64,000 bases of DNA from Conus ventricosus (lineage: Eukaryota > Mollusca > Gastropoda > Neogastropoda > Conidae), in NCBI GenBank assembly GCA_018398815.1, contig CM031602.1, forward strand, positions 101,896,994 to 101,960,993, given 5' to 3'. Below the pieces are notes generated by a model. It was given only the letters and a program-made list of their open reading frames with translations, did not search any database and had not been told where the DNA came from. This document shows, one piece after another, positions 47,157-59,712 of this stretch. A program made the translations under genes and the position numbers. Every line of letters begins with the position of its first letter. The first letter of the stretch is position 1.

Positions 47157-47188
<32 letters not shown>

Positions 47189-47200
47189 CAACAACACATC
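47050..47200. repeat. (CA)n and (GCAC)n compound microsatellite
   Basis: CA repeats interrupted by CC and AA, then GCACGCAC units, similar in type to 6,655-6,825. Confidence 0.9.
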
Positions 47201-47339
47201 TCACACCAACATGAAGTAGGTAGGAATCCCATTTTTCCACTTCCGTTTGCCTGTGGAATGTGTACCGTGTCACAGACAGCATCACACTGCAGTGGAATCA
47301 CTAGTCACCAAGTTTTTCCGCAAGGCATCTCACTGTATC

Positions 47340-47605
47340 ACAACACACACACCACCCACAACACACACACACACACACAAAACACACACACACACACCCA
47401 CACAACACACAACACACCAACACACACACACACACACACACACCAAAACCACCCCCCACACACACCACACACACACACTCGCACACCCACACACACACAA
47501 CTCTCTCTCTCTCTCTCTCTCTCCGCTCTCTCTCTCAACCAACACACACACACAACACACACACACACAACACACCCACACAAAAACCCACACACAACAC
47601 ACATA
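47340..47605. repeat. (CA)n with a (CT)n core
   Basis: CA repeats with many CC/AA slips and a CT block at 47,501-47,535. Confidence 0.9.
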
Positions 47606-47684
47606 TTAAATGAAAAAACTTTTTATTAGGAATCCCCACCCCCTTCTGATGAGGGTTTCAAAAAACCATTATGGAGTGCCAACG

Positions 47685-47721
47685 TCAAAAACAACAACAA
47701 ACAGGAAAACATTAACAACAA

Positions 47722-47752
<31 letters not shown>

Positions 47753-47760
47753 CAACAACA
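47685..47760. repeat. (AAC)n microsatellite
   Basis: About 15 AAC units. Confidence 0.95.
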
Positions 47761-47919
47761 GCAAACGGTATCAAAACGTTAAATGCAGTTTACAACCCCG
47801 TTCAAAAGGAAAAAGATGACCCAGTATTATATCATATCATGATATTTTCCGTAGCACCAGTCAGACATTGATTAATTAATCACAGCAGCGCGTCTCTTAA
47901 AGTTTTAGTAAAAAATTAT

Positions 47920-48205
47920 GCACAAATTCCTCAAACTGTCTTTTTCGTGGTCAAGCAAAGTGACATAAAGTTTTTAGTCTGCAAGTTTTTGAAATGTTTT
48001 ATATTTTTGCGTACGTCATGAGGCAGTGCAGAATAAAGCTGCTAGTTTTGAAATGTTTTATATTCTTGCTTAGACACTGAGAACAGTGAGAAAAGTCGCA
48101 TAGTATTAAAATGGTTTATATTCTTGTGTCGCCTGAGAGCTTAGAATAACAGCTGCATACTATTAAAATGTTTTATATTCTTGTGTACGTCATGAGAGCA
48201 GGGGA
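47920..48205. repeat. About 65-bp tandem repeat, four copies
   Basis: Units share AAATGTTTTATATTCTTG followed by a TACGTCATGAG-like stretch and AATAA-AGCTGC. Copies start near 47,990, 48,050, 48,110 and 48,165. Confidence 0.7.
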
Positions 48206-50230
48206 AAATAATAGAAATGGTTTCGTCCATGCACCTCTTCATAATCAAAGTGCTGTTTTTGATCTACATTTTCTATTATTTCTTGATTTTCTGCAGTAAA
48301 ACACCAAATCTAAACTGTATGTATTTTGTATTGCCTGTCATATCGAGTGAAAGATATTTTGCATTATTGGATAAATTTTCACGATCTTACCATAAAATAA
48401 CCTATCACTTTTTGAAAAGTTGACCCTTTTGCCATCTGCATGACAAGTTTTAGAAGAAAACATATGCAAAACGTATTTTTTAAATTTTTCCCCACCCTGG
48501 TTAACTATACAAATCCAAAACCATTTTTCGATAGGATCTTTTTTTAATATTGACGCCCCCGTATTTTACCTCGTGATTAACCCAATAACATTTTTTAAAC
48601 TTTCAAAGTTAACCCCCTTATTCATCCCTCTTTTAGGACCGTCTAGTACACTGCGCATTTTATTCATGTAATGGGTGACGGGGTATGTCTAGCATCTCCT
48701 AAATAGATTGTAGGCATTTTCTTTTGGACCCCCCAAAAGCTTTTTCAGAAGCTTCCAAACCCACGTTCGGCAACAAGGGGAGCAATTAGCTGCACCTGGG
48801 GGATTTTAAAAAATTTTGGAAAAAATCGAAGCGAATTGTTTAAGTAGTACATCATTGAAAAAAAAAATAACAAAACATTTTTCGCTCTGCATGTAAAAAT
48901 CTTAACGCAGGCACAAAAAAAAAAATTTTTTAGAAAAATAAATACCCAAAATATTTTAACAGTTAACGATAGCCATTTTTCTCACCAAAAACATCCCTCT
49001 CTTCTGCAAGGGGCCCGCCCTTTCCCAAAAACAAAAAACTGTTTTGATTTAACCTTAAATTAGAGTCTATTGCTTTTTACACAAAATTTTCAAAATGGAT
49101 CTGGAGGCCAAAAAAGGGGTTTTTGAAAAAAAGCGTTTATCTACCAACTAATACTACTTCAATAAACTGGAGTCAGTGTTGCACATGTCTACCTTCTTAT
49201 CAATTTTTGTTGTGCTTTTTCTTGATAACGAGGAAAAAAAAACAAGACTACAGCATCTCTTTTCTTTACCCTTCTTACCAAGTGTTTTCTGTAAAATTTA
49301 CCACCACAAAACCCTTGTTTTACACATTTAAAAAGTCCTTTATACATTGAATACCTTTCCCTTTTTTTCCCCTTCTTTTGAAACTTGCTTTTTTTTTTTT
49401 GGGACACGGACCCAAATGATTTTTGAAATCAACGAAAGCTTGTAAGTTTGTGTTCCATGAAATTTTCTGTCTAATTTTCGAAAAGTTTAAATCATTTGAT
49501 CATAATTGAAAGACCTTTCTTAAACCCCGATTGCCCCTCACCTGTACGTTAATACTTCAACCAGTCTTCCCGTCTACAGATAGTTATAAACTAATGTACT
49601 CTGATAACCCCCCGTATTTGCATTTGGGCATTGACTTCACTTCTTTTAATAAATGGCGATTTTATCACTTCTGTCCAATTACCAGAAATTCCCCTTTGCA
49701 AAAAACAAAACAAAAAAAAAACACACACCCCCAAAAAAAAACAAAAGGAAAAAAACCCAAAATTGATGCAGGGCTTTTGGAAAATGAAAAAAAAGTAATA
49801 AAGTTTATGAAAACATTGTGGGGTCCTTGAATCCATTAAAAGGAAAATGACGTTTTCAAGCATGGCCCTTGTCAAAATGACGAGAAGAAGACAGTGAGGA
49901 AAGCCATTGAGAAATTTGCGTGAGAAATTTTTCAATTTTTTATGATCACTGTTCAGGTGCGTTTAGCCACCCAGACACACACCACCGTTCACACAAAGAC
50001 ACCAACACACACACACCACAACCCCACACACCACACACCACACACCAAAAACACACCACCACACCACACCCCACACACACACACACACCGACACACACGC
50101 GGCCCGCGCCGCGCCATAATAAGTTTTAAGTGTGTTCAAACATACCATATTATTGTCTTGCAGAAAAAATTGTTACAAAATTGGTATCCCTTTCATTTTA
50201 ATTAAATGCTAAATTTTAAGTGAATTCAGA
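48206..50230. other. AT-rich, homopolymer-rich sequence without recognisable genes
   Basis: Frequent runs of A, T and C suggest poor base quality. A CA tract lies at 49,970-50,100. Nothing else can be supported. Confidence 0.5.
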
Positions 50231-50269
50231 ATGTGCTTTTTCACACAATTCAATGCATATCATCGTCCT

Positions 50270-51780
50270 TTCCCGGGCCCCTTTCGCTTTAGGCTATGGC
50301 AAAGATCTCCATTGGCTTGTTGCGTGCTTGGGGCTGTGTTGAGAGTCAGTCCTTTGCCCCTTTACCTCTTTCATTGTCCCGGCCAGGTTTCCTTCGGGCG
50401 CCCCGTTTTCTTTTAATTGGGGGTCCCGGCAGGGGTGTTCTGGGAGTGAGCTGGGTGGGATGCAACAGCATTCCCCCGCCCTGTCCATCGACGCGCCTGG
50501 ATGGTTCTGATTGTGGAGACTCAGTTCTTCGTTTGAGATGATGTTCGGCCGAAATCCTGATGATACGTCGCAGACAATTTTTTCTGGAACCTTCCGCTTT
50601 TTTCAAGGCGCGGTCGTCTTCCGCACTCCCGACCATACGGGGGACGTGAGGACATTGCTCTTGAAGAGTCGAATCTTCGTTTGGATGGAGACGGTGGATT
50701 CCCAAGGGCCTAAGCACTGCGAAGTTGGGGTTGCTTTCGTTTGGCGTTGACTCCCGGTTGCAGTCGGTCTGTGGTCATCTTGCGCCCAGGTTAAAAAAAT
50801 TCCGAAAATCATCAAGTGGTTTGCCGTTAGCGGTGATGGGGTTTAGTTGTGGCTTTTTCCATGACCCCGCGCTTCCCCTCGTTGACCTTCACCCAAAGGT
50901 GCTGGCTTCCGCTGAGGCTTTCTGACTTTGCTGGGGTCCTGATGCTTGTGTGAAGCGTCCCCGGGAAACGCGAGTCAAAACCCCAAAACTGAGGTCAAGT
51001 CCACCCATTCCCTTGCTTTCCCTGGGTGACGTTTTGCTTCAAACCCCGTGGCCAAGGAGAAGGGATTGGGGCATAGCCCTTGTTTCCCCCCGGTGTCCAC
51101 CTTTAAAAGGTTTTTGTCAGCGGTTGTTGTAGATGATGCGAACTCAAAGCTCTCTACAGGGATGGTGATGGTGACCCTTTTTTGGGGAATGCCGTTGGAG
51201 GATTTCCCGAGAGAAACACGGTGCAAACTGTCGAAGGCTTTCCTAAATCAATGAAACCCTAAATGGGCCTTCCTTTTATGGGACTGCTCGAGGATCTGGC
51301 GTAAGACGAAAATGTGCAATGATATCTCCCCCCCTAAAGCCCGCCTGCCTTGACGAAGGGTCATCACCCCTTTTTTTAACGTGGGGTAAGGCGATGAAAA
51401 CTTTGCTGGGATTTAAAAGAGGGGGAGCCCTCCCAAATTTTTGCATTTCCCAGATTCCTTTTTTTGGTAATTTTATGATGTCCATTCTCCGTCAGCTGGG
51501 GTTTTCTCCTGGTTAATGTCCCGCAGGATGCGTTGGAGGGAAAAAGGTTGTCCCGTTCTTTTTCCTTTACATCTCGGGGGGATGCACCATCTTTCCCTGG
51601 GGCTTTGCCATTTTTCAGCTTGTGGGTGGTTCCCTTTACCCCAACTGTGGTTCCCATGTTGACGTCCCGGTCCCCCCTCTGCCCTAGGGAAGTAGCTGGT
51701 TTTTGGGGGGATCAGGGGGGGTTTTGGACCCTGGAATGCTCTCTCCACCCCCGAGCTTGGCACATTTTCTGTGATAGGTT
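50270..51780 (-). mobile_element. Degenerate RTE/endonuclease-RT-type LINE
   Basis: Minus-strand fragments in several frames follow the order of a LINE RT: KLKNGKAPGKDG (about 51,600), ILRDINQEKTPADGEW, IKLPKKG with NLGNAKIWEG (about 51,450), FRGG and then ESTVSIQTKIRLFKSNVLTS (about 50,690), NCLRRIIRI, RRTESPQSE and the C-terminal PLPGPPIKRKRGA. These match the widespread invertebrate family ending in an IGH-x-LR and GKRKRGRP motif (recalled). Runs of G, C and T are lengthened throughout, so at least part of the degeneration is likely error. Confidence 0.6.
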
Positions 51781-52690
51781 TCCCTCCCTGCCTTTAACGG
51801 TAGTCTGGTTCTGTTCTGGGCTCCCCCCGGGTTTTTGGGGGTTCTATACATGTCTTATACCCTTTATTTTTGCTGCTGCCTCAGCTTTTTTCAGCAAACC
51901 TTCCCCAAGGAGTTTTTCTTTCCTTTCAGACAAATTCATTCTTTGCTTTCCCCTGTGTGGGTTGCTATTCTTTCCTTTAGCCTGGGGGGACTTGGCATCT
52001 AGAGTTTCTTTTGATCTGTTTTCCTCTCAATGGTTTTCCCTGTTTGGCAGTTACCCCTCAGATTTCCCTTTTCCCTTTAACCCTTTTTCTCTTTTGCTGT
52101 TTGGTTTTTCCTTGTTAAACGTTAGGGGAGTGTTTTTTTCATCTTGGAGGACGTGAAAACGATTCTTCAAGGGACGGGAGAATTCTTCTTTGTTTTTAAT
52201 TTTTTTTAGTTGGCAACATCAAAGCGCAGGTTTCCGAGTCCCCAACTTTTGCTTTTCCCCAGTTTGAGGGTCAGTTTCGTACCAGTAATTCATGGGCACT
52301 ACCAAATCTGCGTGTCGCATCACACGTACTCTGTGGGAGCGCCTCCATTTTCCTTGAAATGATTGGGGAAATTTTTTTCTTTGTCTTTCCGTCGGGGGGG
52401 GGTCCATGTTAGCTTGTGGTGGTTTGTGAGCGAAAAGGTACCGCCCTGACCCCCCAGCGCTCAGATCGCCAGGCAAACGACTTAAAACCCAACCAAAATT
52501 GAGTTTTTATTTTCTTTTTGTCAGCAAGGAGGTAGCAACATCTGCAGCGAGACCCGTCAGCAAGAACAACCTGAACAACACCACACCCCACACACACAAA
52601 CCCCCACCCCCCCCACACACCACACACACCCCACACACCCACACCCCCACCCCACACAAAAAACCCCACCCACTATTTTTATACATGTCG
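51781..52690. other. Low-quality interval, no gene supported
   Basis: The plus-strand frame 51,533-52,156 and the minus frame 52,219-52,476 match no family I know. A CA-rich tract with C runs lies at 52,575-52,670. Confidence 0.45.
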
Positions 52691-52709
52691 CTCATCGATT
52701 AACAACCAA

Positions 52710-55700
52710 CCCACAAAACGTTCATGAAAGCGTGCCACCCCCTATCTCAAAATCCATGGTTTTTTCAGATGGACCGCCCGTAAAAGTGCTGTTGGGTGTT
52801 CTGATTGATTATATAACGCCTGATGATAGTAACATGGAAGTCTGGGTTTCAACTAAACAGAAAGAAGTAATCAGCTATCGCGACCTTAATTCTGACTGGG
52901 CTGACTACATGCTTACACAGTTTAACCATGCAAGTGAGGAGGCAAAGTTAAGGGGTTCTGACTGGTCTGAAGGGACAGTCCTTTAAATCAGATTAAGACA
53001 AAAAAGTTCTATCCTATTGTTGGCAATTCTTACCTTCTTCTCCCAAAAGAGTTAGAATTAAAACGAGCAGTCTTAAACATACATAATTCTGACAACATGT
53101 GTTTTATGTGGTGTGTTTTAGCACATTTACATCCTGTTAAAAATCATGCAAACAGAGTATATAATTATGAAGCACACAAACAAGAGCTAAACTTTGATAA
53201 CATAATCTTTCCAGTAAGTATAAAAAGTATATCTCAGTTTGAAGAGCAAAACAAACCAATCACTGTAAACGTATAACACATGGTCTGTAGAAGCCAATCT
53301 AGTGCCTCTAAGGATTTCTACCAGTGCTCCTACTTTAGGCGAATCACTTAAGAATCATGTAGACTTGATCCTGTTTGCAGATAGTACAAAGAGCCATTAT
53401 GTATTAATCAGAACAATAAGCAGACTGTTAGAATATACATCAAAACATAAATCTAAAGAAGAGCTTTGTAGAAGATGTTTGGTCAGAATCCCTACTATAG
53501 AAGCAGCTGCCAGTCATAAGAAACATTGTAAAAGTTTTGTAGACTGTGAAACCGAACTCCTCACACCTAAACCAGGGTCTAAAGTTAGTTTTAAAAATTT
53601 ACACAAATTTAAATGAGTCCATACGTGGTTTATGCTGACTTTGAATCAATCTTACCACAGTACTATGGTCCACACAGCAAGAAGCAAAAAACAACCTTGT
53701 TTATAGTAGTGCTTATATACATAAGTGTGTCTCGTGTGGAAATATGTGTGTGTGAGTAACGTTGTTGTATTTGTGTGTGGTGTGTTGTTTGGTGTGTGTG
53801 TGTTGGTGTGTGATGTGTGTTGGTGTGGTGTGTGTTTGTGTGAGTGTGTGTGTGGTGTGTTGTGTGTGTGTGTTTGGTGTGGTGTGTAGTGTGTGTGTGT
53901 GTGAGGTGTTGTGAGTGTGTTTCGCCAATCATCACATGAGGCTATTTGAGTCATTATTAGAAAGAGTAGACCAAGGGAATGTTTCATATATCAATGTCTT
54001 TATTCTTTTGGGGTTATAACTTATTTGGAATAACTATACATAGCTCTTTTGTAGATCAAAATAAATGCCTATGTAAACTAGTGTTATAAAATCAACTTTG
54101 CTCAGTAGAACTTTGTGATAGCATTTACTGATCCTTAGATACTAGTTGCTAAATAGCATTATTACCAGTCCTGTCGAATCCATGCTTGATTATCAAGGAT
54201 GCGTGTCCCAATGCTGTTTCTGAATATAGTACCTTTATTTAATTATCACCTTTACTTTCATTGATTCCTTCTATTGGTAATCTTATTTTGTGCTTTGCAT
54301 TTGTCATGTAAAAAACGAAAAATTGTCAATAAAAAATAAAAAAAACCGAATTAAGAACAGTTCAAAGCGTTTATAGTTGTTAGTCATATTGAGCACACAC
54401 CCCCCCAGAGATTTACAGAGGTCCGCCAATGCAACAAGCAGATTTTTAGAGCAGATGAAACAACTTGGCAATTACTACTCCAACCAACTAAATCTTATCA
54501 GACATGTTATGACTCCTGAAGACCAAGAACGTTATGACACATCTACACACTGTGGATTGTGCGGCTTAGATGCTAACACCAAACAGTAAAGACGCGACGT
54601 AAGAGACTACAATCCCATTACTGGAAAGTTCAGAGGGGCCGCGCACAACAATTGTAATCGGTATCAACCTTAAGGTTATGACCCCTAATAAAACAAAAAT
54701 AGGAAAAAACCTTTGGCCCCGCCACTATCCCTATTAATTTTCACCTATTATTTCATTTTAAAACCCCTACGAGTGGCCCCCCCCCTTGATTAAACCCGAT
54801 TCCATCATTATTAATATGCAAGCAGTAATCTTCTAATATAAAGGAGAGTTTACCGTGGCATAGCACCAATCAACAGAAATTACATGACGTATACTCTGAT
54901 TTGTTATCGCTTTAAAAGACCTCCTGCCCAACATCGGAAGGCTAGTATGGAAAACTAGCAGACGCTAACAAACTTTCCAACACTTAAACATTACTTTGAT
55001 CCATCTTTATAGCTGTAAAAGGTGTTAACCCCCCTTCTTGGAAAATTAGATTAAATTAAGGTTATTAAATGAATTATTATATTTTTGATGAAAAAAGAAA
55101 AAAAACTCCCCCCTTTCCGCCCCCCCTTATATTTATTTCCCCCCCCCCTCCTAAAGGGGCTTTTCTTTCTAGTCTTAGCGGCAAAGACAAAACTGACTCG
55201 GAATAATGTAAATACGCCAGAAGCCTGGACCGCAATACCCTGTCAAACAATTGGCAACTATCACCATCAGTCTCTAATGGCTTGAAGTGTGTTTATTGGC
55301 AGACGTCTTTCAGAATTACAGATCTACATGCCTGGAAACATTTAAAAAAAAACAAAAAAAAACAAGCTTAGACTCAACACATCACATCTCTGCCCAGCCT
55401 TCTTGGATGCTTTTTCTGAAAGTCTACAAACATCCAGAATGACTTAATATCTGATCTACCCGACAAATCAGATTCTTGAAGATGGCTGAGGGGAAGGATT
55501 ATCATGGCCTCACATCCTTAACTTCAAAGCACACCAACAAGCATTAGACGACAATGATCCCCACTAACCCTCCAACTATCAAATGTACTTATGACGCCAA
55601 CAATCTGTAATGATGGCCATGAGCCAATTGCCGCTTCCGCCTAATAAATCCAATAGGACAAATCTTAGAAGTAGACTTAGAAAATCCTATAACTCCAACG

Positions 55701-56800
55701 GATCTTCCATAACGATTAACTCCCCTAGCCGAGAAAGATAAAGATATCCCCATCGCAACCTCCTAAACTTGGTGCCTAATCTAGAGACATAAAACAAAAT
55801 ATGGTGGTGCCATCACAGACTGTTGCAGTTTTACCTAGAAGCACGGAATTAAAGTTGGCAGGCTGTTCACAGAATAATTATCTGGATCAAGAGCCCATTC
55901 GAGGCATACATCAAGAAAGAATACTGAGTCTTAGAACCCAAGCTATTGGATGCTTCAGAAAAAAGACTTCTTTAAACTGATTAACAACAGCTGTATTGGC
56001 GCAAAACCAAGGAAAATCCACAACAAACGTAAAGATGGTGAAATTAGTTACAAAAAGAAATCCAAGCAATTAAGTTGGCCTCTAAACCTAACTATCAAGA
56101 CTTTCGAAGATTTAACGACAGCCTGGTTGGCATTATTGATGAAGAAAAAGGATGTTAAGTTGGAACAAGCCGGTGTTTATCGCCTTTAACCGTATTAAGT
56201 TGTCAAAGATATTGATGTTAGAATTCCTAGTACGACTACTTTATAACGCGGTACCCAAAGCAATAGACCTTTACACAGAACTGAATAGTTTTATTCTAGA
56301 CGTCCCCACATAATACCTTTACAAATACTTAGAAACAGAAAGTAGCTAAAGGAGTTTATGGGTGAAATGACACAAGCGAACTATCAAAGAACAGTCCATT
56401 ACATTCAACGTAAACAAGAAAAGTAATTGAAAGGACTGAAGTATGAACATAATGGTACAGTAATCAAAGAAAGTTGGTTTGTGGTCGAAGATGAACAGCG
56501 TTTTCAGCCAGACTTCTGTAATAAAGAATGCAAGGGCAAAGAAGTAAAGAATTGTCAAAAAACATATAACTCACGAACAACTACCAAGCAAGCTCTCTTT
56601 GAAAACAAGTATTTTTATCACACAACGTTAATCTGCGTCTACTCTTCATCAAGTAAACACAACTTCATTAATAAGAAATCAACTAGTCTCAACACTAACA
56701 AAGAACTTACGTCAATCCGAATTTTCATATGCTTTATGGCATTGGAGAACTTAAAAGAGGAAATAACTTGAAATGACTTTTGATATGAACATTAACTTAA
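52710..56800 (+). pseudogene. Protein-primed family B DNA polymerase (Polinton PolB), right copy
   Basis: The N-terminal region reads PPVKVLLGVLIDYITPDDSN and SDWADYMLTQFNHASEEAKL, then NIHNSDNMCFMWCVLAHLHP and a frame with FADSTKSHYVLIRTISRLLE and a zinc-finger-like LCRRCLVR with SHKKHC (53,470-53,555). The exonuclease motif YVVYADFES is at 53,622-53,648 (catalytic D and E present). After an insertion come MTPEDQERYDTSTHCGLCGL (54,510-54,570), FRGAAHNNCN, then the degraded palm motif around 55,590 and KLVTKKNPSN-like and KDVKLEQAGVYRL segments. The DTDS box near 56,260 reads TELNS, so the catalytic aspartates are changed. The C-terminal end is near SEFSYALWHWRT (about 56,740). Compared with the left copy it is more decayed at the 3' end but extends past the gap. 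Confidence 0.8.
53700..54350. mobile_element. Insertion of about 650 bp inside the right polymerase gene
   Basis: The left copy runs uninterrupted across this point (about 17,900-17,960). Here a GT microsatellite (53,740-53,920) and about 400 bases of AT-rich sequence separate two adjacent parts of the gene. Both edges lie in A-rich sequence (AAAAAACAACC and AAAAAAAACCG). No ORF inside. The element type is unknown; an A-tailed retroposon is possible. Confidence 0.55.
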
Positions 56801-56989
56801 GAACCTAACAAAACCTAACTATTCTTACAGAGAATTTAACAAGAACTTAACTTAAAACCTAACAAGAACTCTTATTAACTTAATAAATTTTTTTTGCACT
56901 TTACTTGTCACTTACCATAACAAGTACCTTTCTATAACTAACTTACCTTGTACTTTATCTAGTTCTTAACTTGTACATTATCTAGTTCT

Positions 56990-57210
56990 TAAAATCTATT
57001 CCCATAGAAATGGTCTACAGCAGGAGGTTGTACTTTATTTTTTGCATAAGCTGGTTCTTCATCTTTTACTGTGGGGGTTTGCGACTTTGTTGCTAGGTAA
57101 GGTGTTAGGAATTTGTATGCTAGAAACCCACAACACAACATGCTCCCAATACATAAATAATTACATCTTATCGTTTGATTGTGTTGTTGTTGTTAATTGC
57201 GATTGTGATT
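56990..57210 (-). CDS. Possible small membrane protein
   Basis: The minus strand encodes a short hydrophobic helix (VVGFLAYKFLTPYLA-like) followed by an acidic tail (TVKDEEPAYAKN) in one frame of about 60 codons, starting in an AT-rich region without an obvious ATG. It sits just after the polymerase end on the opposite strand. Low confidence; Polinton elements do carry short transmembrane proteins, but no family is recognised. Confidence 0.25.
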
Positions 57211-57964
57211 GTGTTGTTGTTGGTGTATGTTGCGGATGTTGTATTACAATCTAACAATTTTTGTTTAGCTGGATTGGTTGCTTTTTGCAGTCTGTTTCCA
57301 TTCAGCTAGTTTTATACGCCCCAGCCTCAACACGTCCGGGACGATTAGACTATAAAGGTATCATTACTCCCTTTGGAACATTCACTTGCGGCTCACTTGG
57401 GGTACATTCTGCACTGCGGAGGGTCCTGCGGAGGGTCTGGAGGGCGTCTTCTCGCTCATTTTTTTTTATTGGAATAAATTTAATAGAAATCAAAATTATA
57501 TGATTAAATGTAATTAATCCCGATGAAGATTGGCAAAACAATGTTCCAAATCTGTAATACATGTACATGCGAGAGTATTTCTAGGGACTAGTTTAACACC
57601 GTGATCTTGTTGAAAAGTCAAAATTAGAATCTCTTCTGAATCAACTGGGGCCCATCTACTTACTAACTTAGCATATAGCCTAAACATTGTCATCCACACT
57701 GATCTAACCATGTGATTGACCCAAGCTTTTCTTCGTACTAGCGTATTACTTCTCCAACGGCTGAAGTAGACAATTGCTGAATCTGTTCAACCACTTAGTT
57801 CATGCCTAAATACTGTCTACGATTTTTCCACAAGCACAGAGAGTTATAAATCTTATCTTATGGCAGTGGTCTGCTGAGTAGACAGCTTGCTCCTCAAACT
57901 TTAATATACGACACAATCCATTTTAAAAAAAGCAATAAAAAATAATATAATACTTAAAAAACCA
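57211..57964. other. No supported gene
   Basis: Open frames at 57,261-57,503 (plus) and 57,514-57,711 (minus) match nothing recognisable. The sequence lies inside the Polinton block and may hold a decayed gene. Confidence 0.4.
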
Positions 57965-58204
57965 ATGAGTTTAAACGCAGTTAATTATGCCGTGCCTGTT
58001 GATAGTGTTATAGTTTATTAAACCCATGCAAAATGTTTTGTTAGGAATAAAACCCGCACCCAACTGGGAAAGATAGAAGATTCGCAAAACGTATATGCAG
58101 ACCATTTTTTTATTATAGCTTTAACAACAAAAGATTATCTGATTAAAAAGCACATAGACAGCCTTTCGTCTTATGATTATATTAATTATTATTTTAGTTT
58201 ATAA
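57965..58204 (+). pseudogene. Small ORF with one in-frame stop, unknown function
   Basis: From ATG at 57,965 (MSLNAVNYAVPVDSVIVY) the frame is open to 58,204 except for a TAA at codon 19, giving about 79 codons. The later part has NVYADHFFIIALTTKDYLIK and ends DYINYYFSL. One stop in an otherwise open frame in AT-rich DNA suggests a recently functional small gene. Family unknown. Confidence 0.3.
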
Positions 58205-58722
58205 AAAGATGATGAAAAAAAGAATATCATACGAATTACCATTCTGCTGTCATTAGCGGTCTTAGTATAGTGCAAAATGTGTGTAAGCAAAGAACCAGTT
58301 TAAAATGAAGCCGGCTACATAGGAAGGCTAGAACATTGAGGACGATTGTTAAGGTTAATAGATGAAAATACTGTCCGAGGGAATGCGACAAAAGACTTTC
58401 CTTGATACACACAGGGGATTATCCCCAAAAATATTTATACATAGAAAGAATATTCTAGAAAATATTGATTTATAAAAGTATGTCTGGATTAGTTATCTGA
58501 TGCGGAGGAGCTAATTGTTACCGCATGGCCTTCCTGAAGCATTATAATATGTTTTAGAAATTTGAGGTCCGAAAGAAGTGAGCGAGCGTCATAACAGCAA
58601 TGGAAAATATGCAAGGCAAAAGACGCTTATGAGAAAACGAATTGCTCAACATATACTAGTATTAATCAAAATTGAAGAGACAGGGACCAGCAGAGCACGA
58701 CAAATACAGACGTTAAGACGCA

Positions 58723-59070
58723 ATGAATGAGTATTACTTAGTGACGGGAAAAAGAAGTATACCAAACATCGCCACCGCCATGGTGTGCCGGACATCCATA
58801 AAGACAGACTATGGCACCGCCCTTAAACAGCCAGAATTGGACAGTTCGCTGCACAGCTTGGTTTCAAAATCTGGAATGTACCCATCCAGAGGCCCCAAGC
58901 AAATGGTTGTGTTGTGTATTACTTATGACGGAAAGATGTTTCTTAAAATCGCCACCGCCCCAAACTGTCTGACTTTTTATGAACCATCAGCGGAACAGAA
59001 GACTACAAAGATAGATTTCCTACATGCAGTTGGCGACCTCAGTCCCTATCTTGTCGCACACCTTTCATGA
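58723..59070 (+). CDS. Hypothetical 115-aa protein upstream of integrase
   Basis: An uninterrupted frame, MNEYYLVTGKRSIPNIATAM to GDLSPYLVAHLS, in a region where other frames are heavily interrupted. It has a mixed alpha/beta composition and no signal peptide or transmembrane segment. It precedes the integrase by only about 30 bases on the same strand. I do not recognise a family; it could be a Polinton accessory gene or chance. Confidence 0.3.
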   Translation: MNEYYLVTGKRSIPNIATAMVCRTSIKTDYGTALKQPELDSSLHSLVSKSGMYPSRGPKQMVVLCITYDGKMFLKIATAPNCLTFYEPSAEQKTTKIDFLHAVGDLSPYLVAHLS

Positions 59071-59089
59071 GTAAAATAAAATGCAATTT

Positions 59090-59648
59090 AAAATAATAAC
59101 AATACGAAGTACAAAATATATTAATTTCCTAAAGGGTATTGGAAAGGAAAGACTGCTATTGAAAAACTGAGTAAAGCTGCTAGAGTGTCTGAATCAGATG
59201 CTAAAAACTGGCTTTCAAAACAGGCAATTTGGCAAATATATTTGCCTGCCCAAAAAAGAATAATAAGGCCTAGATTTGTTAACTCAGTCCAAATGGACTT
59301 GCTGTATCTTCCACATGATAAAATTAGAAGAAAAAGTTTAAGTATGCTCTGACAGTTGTTGATATGGCTTCATGATACAAAGACGCTGAACCTTTAACGG
59401 ATAAAAGCTCAACTGCTGTGGCTGTGGCTTTACAACAAATATACAAGTATGCTCCTGGAGAGGCAAGAAGGCGATGTTAGAATTAGAGCTACAGATCCCA
59501 TATGGAGCGTAGATGTATATGAAGTTGAAACATCATGAACACAAATCCTCCGTATATTATTTAAGAGAAACTCTCTCTTCTAAAAAGCCTGCCCTAAAAA
59601 GATCGTTTGTTCGCGAAGAGCTGCAAGTTGTCCGCCAAACACAGTGAG
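59090..59648 (+). pseudogene. Retroviral-type integrase of Polinton, core partly deleted
   Basis: The N-terminal part is clear: LSKAARVSESDAKNWLSKQA, IWQIYLPAQKRIIRPRF, then QMDLLYLPHDKIRRKS (first catalytic D). In shifted frame DKSSTAVAVALQQIYKYAP-like residues follow (59,400-59,455). The sequence then jumps to the C-terminal part with RIRATDPIWSVDVYEVET and, after another frameshift, YYLRETLSSKKP and FVREELQVV. The second D and the E of the triad are missing. The VSE-x-AK-WL-x-KQA-x-WQIYLP stretch is characteristic of Polinton integrases (family knowledge, from recall). Confidence 0.85.
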
Positions 59649-59712
59649 TTAAAAAAAAAACAAGTATTTATTTTTGCTAAACTTATTTTTTGTTAAACTT
59701 ATTTTTGGGGGC

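Noticed and set aside
50231..50541. Plus-strand ORFs over the degenerate LINE
   Set aside because: They are the opposite strand of the LINE C-terminal domain.
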